A stretch of DNA of 64,000 nucleotides from Variovorax sp. 679 (GTDB taxonomy: Bacteria > Pseudomonadota > Gammaproteobacteria > Burkholderiales > Burkholderiaceae_C): assembly GCF_003952185.1 (NCBI RefSeq), contig NZ_RXFS01000013.1:1-64000 (forward strand), written 5' to 3'. The translations under genes and the position numbers were made by a program. Position 1 is the first letter of the stretch, and each line of letters opens with the position of its first letter. The notes beneath the pieces are model-generated. The model saw nothing but the letters and a program-made list of their open reading frames with translations. It was not told the origin of the DNA and searched no databases. Shown in pieces: positions 44,655-52,075 of the stretch.

Positions 44655-45143
44655 TCACCTTCGCACGAACTTGCCGTAGAGCCGGGCAATCACCACCAGC
44701 AAGCACGCGCCGGCCAATGTCGGCAGCACCAGGAAGTCCCAGCCCGGCTGCGACAGGAAGACGATGACCGGGTTGCTGCCGGCGGGCGGATGCACGGTGT
44801 CCGTCGCCATCATGAGCATGGCGGCGCAGGCCCCCGCAGCGGCCATCGCTATCCACCCCGGTCCGAGCCAGTGAAGGAAAAGCAGGCCGACCGTCGACGA
44901 CAGCAGATGCCCGCCGATAACACTCCTGGGCCTCGAGAACGCCGCATCCGGAAAACCGAACAGCAGCACGCACGATGCCCCGAAGGAGCCGAGCACCCAG
45001 GCATGGCCCGTGCTCGCCGCCAGCGCCCCCACCGTGGCCAGCGCCGCGAACGCCCCAAGGCCCGCCAGCAGGATGCCGGCAATCCGGGTACGCCGCGACA
45101 CGCGCGCGGCCTTAGTCGTCGCTGAAGAGGAAAGAAGAGGCAC
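44655..45143 (-). CDS. HPP family membrane protein
   Basis: 162 residues with four membrane segments. The defining motif TDTVHPPAGSNP is near 114-125. HPP proteins are integral membrane proteins, some of which carry nitrite into plastids. The gene follows formate dehydrogenase by 18 bases on the same strand, so they are probably co-transcribed; the functional link is unknown. Confidence 0.88.
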   Translation of the reverse strand: MPLLSSSATTKAARVSRRTRIAGILLAGLGAFAALATVGALAASTGHAWVLGSFGASCVLLFGFPDAAFSRPRSVIGGHLLSSTVGLLFLHWLGPGWIAMAAAGACAAMLMMATDTVHPPAGSNPVIVFLSQPGWDFLVLPTLAGACLLVVIARLYGKFVRR

Positions 45144-45161
45144 GCGGGCGTCCTTCTCTTC

Positions 45162-46364
45162 CTACTTCTTCGCGAAGCGCGCGGCCTCTTCGGACCCCTT
45201 GGTCGCGTTGCCCGCGCTGTACGAGTGCGCTCCCACGCCAGCCAGCTTGCCGCCCTGCACGATCAGGTACTCGTTGCGGATCGGCCGGTTCTCGAAATAG
45301 CACTCCAGGATCTCCCGCGTGCCCGCCGCGTAGCGCGCCTGCGCCGACAGGCTGGTGCCCGAGATGTGCGGCGTCATGCCGTGGTGCGGCATCGTGCGCC
45401 ACGGATGGTCGGCCGGCGCAGGCTGCGGGAACCACACGTCGCCCGCATAGCCCGCGAGCTGGCCGCTCTCCAGCGCGGCGGCGATCGCGTCTCGGTCGCA
45501 CAGCTTGCCGCGCGCGGTGTTGATCAGGTAGGCGCCGCGCTTGAACTTCTTCAGCGTGTCGGTGTTGATCATGTGCTCCGTCTCGGGGTGCAGCGGGCAA
45601 TTCAGCGTCACCACGTCGCACACCTTCGCCAGGCTCTCCAGGCTGGTGTGGTGGGTCAGGTTGAGCTCCTTCTCCACCGACTCGGGCAGGCGGTGGCGGT
45701 CCAGGTAGTGCAGCTTCACGTCGAAGGGCTTGAGCAGGCGCAGCACACGCAGCCCGATGCGGCCCGCGGCCACGGTGCCCACATTCATGCCCTCGAGGTC
45801 GTACGAGCGGGCCACGCAGTCGGCGATGTTCCAGCCGCCCTTGATCACCCAGTTGTACGAGGGGATGTAGTTGCGCACCAGGCCCAGCGTCATCATCACG
45901 ACGTGCTCGGCCACGCTGTTGCTGTTGCAGTAGGTCACCTCGGCCACCGTGATGCCGCGGTCCATCGCGGCCTGCAGGTCGGTGTGGTCCGAGCCGATGC
46001 CGGCGGTCACGATCATCCTGAGCTTCGGTGCCTTCGCGATGCGCTCGGCCGTCATGTAGGCGGGCCAGAAGGGTTGCGAGATCACGATCTCGGCATCGTG
46101 CAGTTCGCGGTCGAGCACGCTGTCGGCGCCGTCCTTGCTGGAGGTGACCACCAGCTGGTGGCCGTTCGATTCAAGGTACTTGCGCAGGCCCAGCTCGCCC
46201 GAGACGCTGCCCAGCAGCGTGCCCGGCTGGAAGTCGATGCGCCGCGGCGTGGGCAGCGTCTGCCCGTCGGGGTAACGCTCCAGGTGCGGCAGGTCGTCGC
46301 GGGCGTAGGTCTTGGGGTAGCCGGTGACGGGGTCGTCGTAAAGCACACAAACAATCTTGGCCAT
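45162..46364 (-). CDS. fdh: NAD-dependent formate dehydrogenase (metal-free)
   Basis: 400 residues, like the Pseudomonas sp. 101 enzyme. It oxidises formate to CO2 with NAD and needs no metal. Key residues can be placed: Asn147 (formate), the nucleotide loop AAGRIG at 199-204, Asp222 (NAD preference), Arg285 in TARGK, and His333 in TPHISG. It begins MAKIVCVLYDDP, and the C-terminal SYSAGNATKGSEEAA tail is as in characterised enzymes. It lies in the cytoplasm and can supply NADH during formate or C1 use. An unusual hairpin-rich leader precedes it. Confidence 0.95.
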   Translation of the reverse strand: MAKIVCVLYDDPVTGYPKTYARDDLPHLERYPDGQTLPTPRRIDFQPGTLLGSVSGELGLRKYLESNGHQLVVTSSKDGADSVLDRELHDAEIVISQPFWPAYMTAERIAKAPKLRMIVTAGIGSDHTDLQAAMDRGITVAEVTYCNSNSVAEHVVMMTLGLVRNYIPSYNWVIKGGWNIADCVARSYDLEGMNVGTVAAGRIGLRVLRLLKPFDVKLHYLDRHRLPESVEKELNLTHHTSLESLAKVCDVVTLNCPLHPETEHMINTDTLKKFKRGAYLINTARGKLCDRDAIAAALESGQLAGYAGDVWFPQPAPADHPWRTMPHHGMTPHISGTSLSAQARYAAGTREILECYFENRPIRNEYLIVQGGKLAGVGAHSYSAGNATKGSEEAARFAKK

Positions 46365-46412
46365 GTCTTTGGTTCCTGGTTTGAATGGCGCGCCGGATGA
46401 CGCACCGGGTTC

Positions 46413-46462
46413 GGCAGCAGTGCAGCTGCCTGGAACGCATGTTTCCCGGATGAAGCTCCGGG
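46413..46462 (-). promoter_or_regulatory. Hairpin-rich leader of the formate dehydrogenase gene
   Basis: Two perfect 6-base stems lie 49-98 bases before the start codon: GGCAGC-N6-GCTGCC (46413-46430) and CCCGGA-N6-TCCGGG (46445-46462). They do not match any riboswitch class that I recognise. Confidence 0.4.
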
Positions 46463-46486
46463 TGCCAATCGTTTGATTCGACCGCT

Positions 46487-46505
46487 TGATAGGTCTGTCT
46501 TATCA
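46487..46505. promoter_or_regulatory. Inverted repeat in the fdh/amidohydrolase divergent gap
   Basis: TGATA-N9-TATCA lies upstream of both start codons (46364 and 46567). It could be a regulator site for either gene. Only the symmetry supports it. Confidence 0.35.
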
Positions 46506-46566
46506 GGCTTCGGACGGCGAACATCTCCGCCCTCCGGATAATCGCTCGATCATCAAGAGGGTCCGC

Positions 46567-47454
46567 ATGAAAACAACCGCGCCTGCCGCCGCCATGCTTC
46601 TGGCCGTCCTCTCAACCGTCGCGCAGGCAACGCCGGCTCAATACGAGGGCCCGTTGTTCGACACCCACCTGCACTACAACCAGGAAGCCTGGGACGGCAA
46701 CACGGGCCCCTTCCCTCCCTCCGAGGCGCTCGCGCGCATGAAACGCAATGACGTCAGGGCGATCATCGCGAACTCGCGCCCGAATGCGGGCACCCAGACG
46801 CTGGCTGCGGCACGCGAGACCCGCGAGGCAGGCGTGACTGTCGTGCCCTTCGTGCGCCTCTACCGCAACCGCGACGACTACACCAACTGGTTCCGCGACG
46901 AGACCATCTACGAGATGGTGCAGGCCGAACTCGCGCGCGGAACCGCGAGCGGTCCCTATCGCGGGCTCGGGGAGTTCCACCTGTACGACAGCGCCGATGC
47001 CAACGGCCCCGTCGCGAAGAAACTGATCGTGCTGGCGGAGCAGAAGAAGCTGGCGGTGCTCGCGCACGTCGACGACGTGGCGATCGACCTGCTGATGGCC
47101 AATGCCCCGTCGAAGGGACAGGCCCTGCGCCTGATCTGGGCTCATACCGGCATCGGCGGCCCACCGGTCGAGCGGGTGCGGGCGCTGCTGGAACGCTATC
47201 CGCTGCTGATGGGCGAACTCTCCTACCGGCCGGGGCTCACCTGCGAAGGCGGCAGGCTGTGCCCCGAATGGCGCGCGCTGATCCTCATGTACCCGGGGCG
47301 CTTCATGGTCGGCTCCGACACCTGGGTCAACCAGCGCTGGAGCGCCTACGACGAGACGATGCGCGGCTACCGGACCTGGCTCGGCGACCTGCCGGACGAC
47401 GTGGCGCAGCGCATCGCCTGGGGCAACGCTGCCACGCTGTTCGGCCTGCGCTGA
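46567..47454 (+). CDS. Exported amidohydrolase-family protein
   Basis: 295 residues with a signal peptide ([12 protein letters not shown]). The amidohydrolase barrel starts [12 protein letters not shown] near 31 with the metal-type His-x-His. Later [17 protein letters not shown] and GSDTW supply further ligand-like residues, followed by [11 protein letters not shown], which is typical of amidohydrolase_2 (TIM-barrel) proteins. The substrate is unknown. It lies opposite the formate dehydrogenase gene. Confidence 0.85.
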   Translation: MKTTAPAAAMLLAVLSTVAQATPAQYEGPLFDTHLHYNQEAWDGNTGPFPPSEALARMKRNDVRAIIANSRPNAGTQTLAAARETREAGVTVVPFVRLYRNRDDYTNWFRDETIYEMVQAELARGTASGPYRGLGEFHLYDSADANGPVAKKLIVLAEQKKLAVLAHVDDVAIDLLMANAPSKGQALRLIWAHTGIGGPPVERVRALLERYPLLMGELSYRPGLTCEGGRLCPEWRALILMYPGRFMVGSDTWVNQRWSAYDETMRGYRTWLGDLPDDVAQRIAWGNAATLFGLR

Positions 47455-47481
47455 GCACGCGCCGCAGGGGCCGGCCGGTCG

Positions 47482-48369
47482 TCAGGCTGCCAGCGCGGCC
47501 GCTGCGATGCGCGTCGCCGACGCAACGACGTCGTTGCGCCCCTTCGCGTCCTTCTGCGGAAAGGTCAGGTACACAGACAGCACGATCGGCGCGCCGGCCG
47601 GCGGCCACAGCACGCCGACGTCGTTCGTGGAGCCGTACGAGCCTGATCCGGTCTTGTCGCCCACCTTCCAGCCAGTGGGAACGCCCGCCAGGAATCGCTC
47701 GGTGTTGGTGGTGTTGCCGAGAAGCCAGGTCTTCAGCTGCTCGCGCTGTGCCGCGCCGAGCGCGTCGCCCAGCACGAGGCGCTGCAGGCTGTCGGACATG
47801 GCGGCGGGCGTGGTCGTGTCGCGCGGGTCGCCAGGGATGCTGGTGTTGAGCTCAGGCTCCATGCGGTCGAGCCGGAAGACCTGATCGCCGATGCCGCGCG
47901 CGAAGGCCGTGACGGCCGCCGGGCCGCCCAGTTCCTTCAGCAGCAGATTGGCGGCCGCGTTGTCGCTGTACTGGATGGTGGCCGCGCACATCGCGGCCAC
48001 GGTCATGCCGGTGGAAACATGTTTCTCGGTGATCGGCGAGTAGGCGATCAGGTCGCTCTTGCTGTAGTTCAGGTGGCGCGACAGCAGGCTGCTGTCCCTG
48101 GTGCTGCGTTCGAGCACGGCTGCCGCCAGGGTCAGCTTGAAGGTGCTGCAAAGCGGAAAGCGCTCGTGCGGCCTGTGCTGGATGCGCGCGCCGCTGCCGG
48201 TGTTGAAGCCGACCACGCCCAGGCGTCCGCCCGAGGCGCTTTCGAGCGCCGCAAGCTGCGCCTCGGCCGAAGACTGCGAGCCCGTGCCGGACCACGCGGT
48301 GCATGCGCCGGCAAGCGGCAGAACGGAGGCGGCGAGCAACAGGGTGCGACGCTGGACGGGAGAGGTCAT
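47482..48369 (-). CDS. Class A beta-lactamase
   Basis: 295 residues from the ATG at 48369. The leader has Arg-Arg followed by a hydrophobic stretch and LAGAC (Cys23), so it could be a Tat- or Sec-exported lipoprotein. All class A motifs are intact: STFK at 75-78 (nucleophile Ser), SDN at 135-137, EPELN at 171-175 (general base Glu), and KTG at 239-241. It should hydrolyse penicillins and cephalosporins in the periplasm. No AmpR-type regulator is adjacent; an ArsR gene diverges 173 bases away. Confidence 0.95.
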   Translation of the reverse strand: MTSPVQRRTLLLAASVLPLAGACTAWSGTGSQSSAEAQLAALESASGGRLGVVGFNTGSGARIQHRPHERFPLCSTFKLTLAAAVLERSTRDSSLLSRHLNYSKSDLIAYSPITEKHVSTGMTVAAMCAATIQYSDNAAANLLLKELGGPAAVTAFARGIGDQVFRLDRMEPELNTSIPGDPRDTTTPAAMSDSLQRLVLGDALGAAQREQLKTWLLGNTTNTERFLAGVPTGWKVGDKTGSGSYGSTNDVGVLWPPAGAPIVLSVYLTFPQKDAKGRNDVVASATRIAAAALAA

Positions 48370-48500
48370 TTCGTTTTCTCTTTCTTTCTGCGAGTGGATG
48401 GACGAAGCGAATCCTAGGAGTGCCACTGCCGACGATCCAGCCTCACGACGGCGTTCCGCGTCCCGGGTGTATCCGGTGTAACCGCCAGGATAATTAAACC

Positions 48501-48551
48501 ATTCAGTTGAATATCAAGCGGATTCCATCTATATTCAACCTCATGGTTGAA
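48501..48551. promoter_or_regulatory. ArsR-type operator candidates, one spanning the arsR start
   Basis: A perfect inverted repeat TTCAACC-TCAT-GGTTGAA (48534-48551) covers the ATG of the ArsR gene. A related imperfect palindrome ATTCAGTTGAAT (48501-48512) lies 33 bases upstream and shares the TTGAA/TTCAA element. Autorepression is the likely role. Confidence 0.55.
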
Positions 48552-48890
48552 CTTGAACTCGAAGACGAACGGCTCGATGCCGTCTTCCACGCCCTGGCCG
48601 ACAGCACGCGCCGCACGATGCTGCGGCTTCTGTCGCATGGCGAATGCAGCGTGGGCGAACTGGGCGCGCCTTTCCACATGTCGTTCGCAGGGGCATCCAA
48701 GCACGTGAAGACGCTGGAGCGCGCGGGCCTGGTGTCTCGCACCGTGCAGGGCCGCGCGCACGTCTGCCGGCTCGAGCCCACCGCGCTGGCCATGGCAGAC
48801 GCATGGCTGCGCCACTACGAAGGCTTCTGGAGCAATCGCCTCGACGCGCTGGAGCAGGAACTGCGGCGCGATGCGGCATCCCGCAAGTGA
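48543..48890 (+). CDS. ArsR family regulator
   Basis: 115 residues from the ATG at 48543. The winged helix is clear: VFHALADSTRRTMLRLL, then CSVGELGAPFHMSFAGASKH and VKTLERAGLVSRT. The metal-binding Cys pair of classic ArsR is absent. This subgroup commonly sits upstream of an SRPBCC-domain gene, as here with 53 bases between. It probably represses its own operon through the palindrome at its start. Confidence 0.9.
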   Translation: MVELELEDERLDAVFHALADSTRRTMLRLLSHGECSVGELGAPFHMSFAGASKHVKTLERAGLVSRTVQGRAHVCRLEPTALAMADAWLRHYEGFWSNRLDALEQELRRDAASRK

Positions 48891-48943
48891 GCCCGATCAC
48901 TCCGCCCCCACCACCTCTCAGCCAACCCAAGGAGCAACAGCAA

Positions 48944-49480
48944 ATGACGATCAAGCACAGCCTGGGCAATCAGACCGGGCCCGACACCCTTCGCATGGAA
49001 CGCACGCTGCCCGCGCCCATCGAGCGCGTATGGGCCTATCTCGCCGACTCCGACAAGCGCGCTGCATGGCTGGCCGGCGGCGCGCTGCCTCGAGCGCCCG
49101 GCGAGCTCTTCGAGCTGCGCTTCGAACACACGAAGCTCACCGGCGAAGTGGCACCGGACCGCTTCGCCGAGTGTCGCGAGCCGATCCTGCAGAAGTCGCG
49201 GCTGCTGCGCATGGAGCCGCCCACGCTGCTTTCGATCAGCTGGGACGAAGGAGGGTCGGCACCGTCGCAGGTCACGTTCGAGCTCACGCCGAAGGGCGAC
49301 ACCACGCAGCTCGTGCTCACGCACACGAGGCTGGCCAGCCGCAAGGACATGCTCAGCGTGGCGAGCGGCTGGCATGCGCATGTCGATGTGCTCATCGAGA
49401 TCCTTGAGGGAAACAAGCCGCAGGGCTTCTGGACGAATCTCGCCGCGATCGAGAAGGAGTACGAAGCGCACATCCGCTGA
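48944..49480 (+). CDS. SRPBCC (START/AHSA1-like) domain protein
   Basis: 178 residues with AAGGAG about 10 bases before the ATG. The SRPBCC ligand-cavity pattern appears: RMERTLPAPIERVWAYLADS near 17, then LRMEPPTLLSISWDE, and TTQLVLTHTRL. These proteins bind hydrophobic ligands and are often encoded beside ArsR-type regulators. The ligand is unknown. A strong terminator follows 45 bases after the stop. Confidence 0.9.
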   Translation: MTIKHSLGNQTGPDTLRMERTLPAPIERVWAYLADSDKRAAWLAGGALPRAPGELFELRFEHTKLTGEVAPDRFAECREPILQKSRLLRMEPPTLLSISWDEGGSAPSQVTFELTPKGDTTQLVLTHTRLASRKDMLSVASGWHAHVDVLIEILEGNKPQGFWTNLAAIEKEYEAHIR

Positions 49481-49524
49481 ACCCACGCATTCCTTCTTCC
49501 TTTCTTTCATTTGTTTCTCTCTCG

Positions 49525-49547
49525 CGGGGCCTTCGGGCCCCGTTTTT
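49525..49547 (+). terminator. Rho-independent terminator after the ArsR-SRPBCC pair
   Basis: Perfect stem CGGGGCC / GGCCCCG with a TTCG tetraloop, followed by TTTTT. This is the cleanest terminator in the window. Confidence 0.9.
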
Positions 49548-49570
49548 CATGGCTCTCGAACTTCACGAAT

Positions 49571-49588
49571 CTGTCAAACCGTTGTCAC
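49571..49588 (+). promoter_or_regulatory. Pho box before the phosphatase-fold lipoprotein gene
   Basis: CTGTCAA-ACCG-TTGTCAC: two 7-base direct repeats with a 4-base spacer, close to the PhoB consensus (CTGTCAT-N4-CTGTCAT). It lies 139 bases before the ATG, directly after the terminator. Confidence 0.7.
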
Positions 49589-49727
49589 CCGGAAACCTCA
49601 ACATCTGAGGCATTCAGAGTATTTGTGCGTTTTGTTGCAAATGCACTTGTTTGCAAAAACGCAGATGAATACCCACGGTACTTCGGCATGGCCGAAGGGC
49701 AGGCAACTCAAGACTTCGAGGGAAAAC

Positions 49728-51818
49728 ATGATCAGAGGAACGAACACGCACCGCGTGCTGGCAGGGGGAAGCATGTGCGCCCTGCTGCTGCTCACGGCCT
49801 GCGGCGGTGGAGGTGGCGGCGGCGGCATCGGCTTTCCACCCGTGAACACGCCTTCGCCAGGTGGCGGGAACACTCCGGCGCCGAGCGTCAACCAGGGCAA
49901 GAGCGGGCCCAAGGCTCTCGTCGTCGAGATCGACGGCCTCACGCATGCGGCGCTTCGCGATGCCATGGCGCAGAACAAGGTGCCGGCATTGCAATCGCTG
50001 CGCCTCTCGCCGGCCTGGACGGGCGGCGCCAACGGCACGCCGAGCGAACAGCGCACCACCGACGGCCCCGGCTGGGCCACGCTGATGACCGGTACATGGG
50101 CACAGCGCCACGGCGTTCGCTGGGACACGAACGACCAGCGCATCGACGTCAAGCTCGCGCCCTCGGTCTTCGCGCTCGCAAGGCAGAACAACAAGGCGGC
50201 CGGCTACAAGACGGCGTCCGTCACGGCGGGTGCGCTCTATCCGCTGCTGCTCGCGAACGAAACCGGCACGGTCGACAGCGCCGTCGACTGCGCGGGTGCC
50301 GACGCCTGCGTCACCGACCGCGCCGCACAGCTCATCGATGCCGGCTACGACCTGCTGGTGGCGCAGTACGGCGCGCCGGCCGCGGCAGCAGCCAGCGGCT
50401 TCAGGAGCGATGCCTACCAGCGCGCGATCACCGACACCGCCACCGGCGTGGGCCAGTTGCTCGCGCGCATCGCGCAGCGCACCGCCAACGATTCGAAGGA
50501 AGACTGGCTCGTGATCCTCACGACCGGCCACGGCCTCGACACCTTCGGCAGCGCCTCCGGCCTGCAGGACAACGACGGCAAGACCATCTTCATCGCCAGC
50601 AACAAGACGCTCGCGGCGCAACCGGGCGTCGGCGCGGCCGCTCCCGCCGACGCCACGCTGCTCACGCTCGCGTCAGCCACCGACATCGCGCCGACCGTGC
50701 TGCGCCATCTCGGCGCGCTGCCCGCCGCAGCCGACTACCGCTTCAGCGGCCAGGCCCTGCAGGCTTCCACCTCGCTGCGCAGCCTCTCGGCGAAGACGGG
50801 CGCGGACAAGCGCAGCATCGTGCTGTCATGGACGCTCGCCGGAGCAACCACCGCGCAGGTGCAGGTGCTGCGCGACGGCAAGCTGGTGGCCACGCTGCCG
50901 GCCGGCACCACCACCTACACCGACCCCATCGTCGCCGACAGCGACGGGGTCTACGCCTACCAGTACACGGTCGTCGCCGGCGAGGCCAGCGTGGCGCTTC
51001 CCGCGCAGATCGCCTACGTCAAGCCGGAGGCTCCGGTAACGCTTGCGCCCACGCTGGCGAACGGGCTCGTCAACTACTACACGCTCGACGCGCTGCCGGC
51101 GGTCGACGCGAAGAATGCCTCGACGCTCGCCCCCTGGGCGGCCGACGCCAACGGTGGATCGCTGGTCGATGACGGCTTCCAGGCACCCAACAAGGCCAAG
51201 GCATTGCGTGTCGACAGCACGGTGAAGAACGCCAGCGGCATGGCCGGCTATCGCCTGGTGCAGAACAACGACGTCACGACGAACCCTGCCGTCACAGCCT
51301 TCACCATCGGGTTCTGGATGCGCACCGACAACACCTGCAGCCAGGGCGTGAGCAACGGCGGCACGGTGATCGGCAACAAGAACTACGACACCGGCACCAA
51401 CGAGGGCATTGCCATCGGCCTGTTCGGCAGCTGCGAACTCCGCTTCAACACCGGCACCGGTGCCGGCGTCCGGGGCGAGGTCAAGGGAATGCACTACCTG
51501 AGTGCCGGCCAATGGGCCTACGTTGCCATGGTGATCGACAAGACCGGGCAGACGATAGATGGCTATGCATTCGATCCGGTGCGTGGTGTCCAGACCGGCC
51601 GCGCGGCACTGTCTCCCACACTGGTTGCCAAGCTCGGCGGCCTCAAGAACGGCATCGGATTGAACGAGGATGGTTCCGGCCTTTACTACAACCGCCAGAC
51701 CTCCTCGCCGCGTGGCGCCATGGAATTCAACGACTTCGCGATCTGGAACCGTGCGCTCACCAGCGACGAGCTCAACAGCATCTTCAAGTCGGGCCAGCCG
51801 CTGTCGACGCTTCCCTGA
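49728..51818 (+). CDS. Lipoprotein with alkaline-phosphatase-fold and LamG domains
   Basis: 696 residues. Lipobox LLTAC (Cys25), then a run of glycines. Residues 63-460 look like an alkaline phosphatase/phosphodiesterase fold: IDG with Asp69, TDGPGWATLMTG near 111-122. The usual TTDHG metal site reads TTGHG (265-269), so a ligand Asp is lost. The C-terminal 200 residues resemble a LamG/concanavalin-type domain (FTIGFWMRTDN, then EFNDFAIWNRALTSDEL). It is the first gene of a Pho-controlled-looking group. It may bind a phosphorylated or sugar ligand rather than cleave it. Confidence 0.75.
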   Translation: MIRGTNTHRVLAGGSMCALLLLTACGGGGGGGGIGFPPVNTPSPGGGNTPAPSVNQGKSGPKALVVEIDGLTHAALRDAMAQNKVPALQSLRLSPAWTGGANGTPSEQRTTDGPGWATLMTGTWAQRHGVRWDTNDQRIDVKLAPSVFALARQNNKAAGYKTASVTAGALYPLLLANETGTVDSAVDCAGADACVTDRAAQLIDAGYDLLVAQYGAPAAAAASGFRSDAYQRAITDTATGVGQLLARIAQRTANDSKEDWLVILTTGHGLDTFGSASGLQDNDGKTIFIASNKTLAAQPGVGAAAPADATLLTLASATDIAPTVLRHLGALPAAADYRFSGQALQASTSLRSLSAKTGADKRSIVLSWTLAGATTAQVQVLRDGKLVATLPAGTTTYTDPIVADSDGVYAYQYTVVAGEASVALPAQIAYVKPEAPVTLAPTLANGLVNYYTLDALPAVDAKNASTLAPWAADANGGSLVDDGFQAPNKAKALRVDSTVKNASGMAGYRLVQNNDVTTNPAVTAFTIGFWMRTDNTCSQGVSNGGTVIGNKNYDTGTNEGIAIGLFGSCELRFNTGTGAGVRGEVKGMHYLSAGQWAYVAMVIDKTGQTIDGYAFDPVRGVQTGRAALSPTLVAKLGGLKNGIGLNEDGSGLYYNRQTSSPRGAMEFNDFAIWNRALTSDELNSIFKSGQPLSTLP

Positions 51819-51875
51819 CCCCGATTCCCCAGCCCAAGAGCCCTCGAGGCAACAACGAAACAAGAGGACCCATTC

Positions 51876-52058
51876 ATGCAAATCAATGCTCTCTCCGGCG
51901 CGCGCCTTGCGTCCGCGCTCCTCCTGGCCTGCGCCCTCTCCGCCTGCGGCGGAAGCGGTGGCGGTGGCAGCGGCTTCGTCGGCGGCACACCGACGCCGCC
52001 GACCACGCCGACGCAACCCGACACTGGCACCGCTCCCGTGAAGAGCTGCGCACCCTGA
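51876..52058 (+). CDS. 60-residue lipoprotein between phosphatase-fold and phospholipase genes
   Basis: 60 residues. Signal with lipobox ALSAC (Cys24), then GGSGGGGSGF and a Thr-Pro tail ending in CAP. GAGGAC precedes the ATG. The poly-Gly tether resembles those of the GDPD and AP-fold lipoproteins. It is 57 bases after the AP-fold gene and 17 bases before the phospholipase gene, so it is probably in one operon. Function unknown; it could be an accessory or anchoring factor for the secreted phospholipase. Confidence 0.7.
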   Translation: MQINALSGARLASALLLACALSACGGSGGGGSGFVGGTPTPPTTPTQPDTGTAPVKSCAP

Positions 52059-52075
52059 GCCGAGCCATACACACC

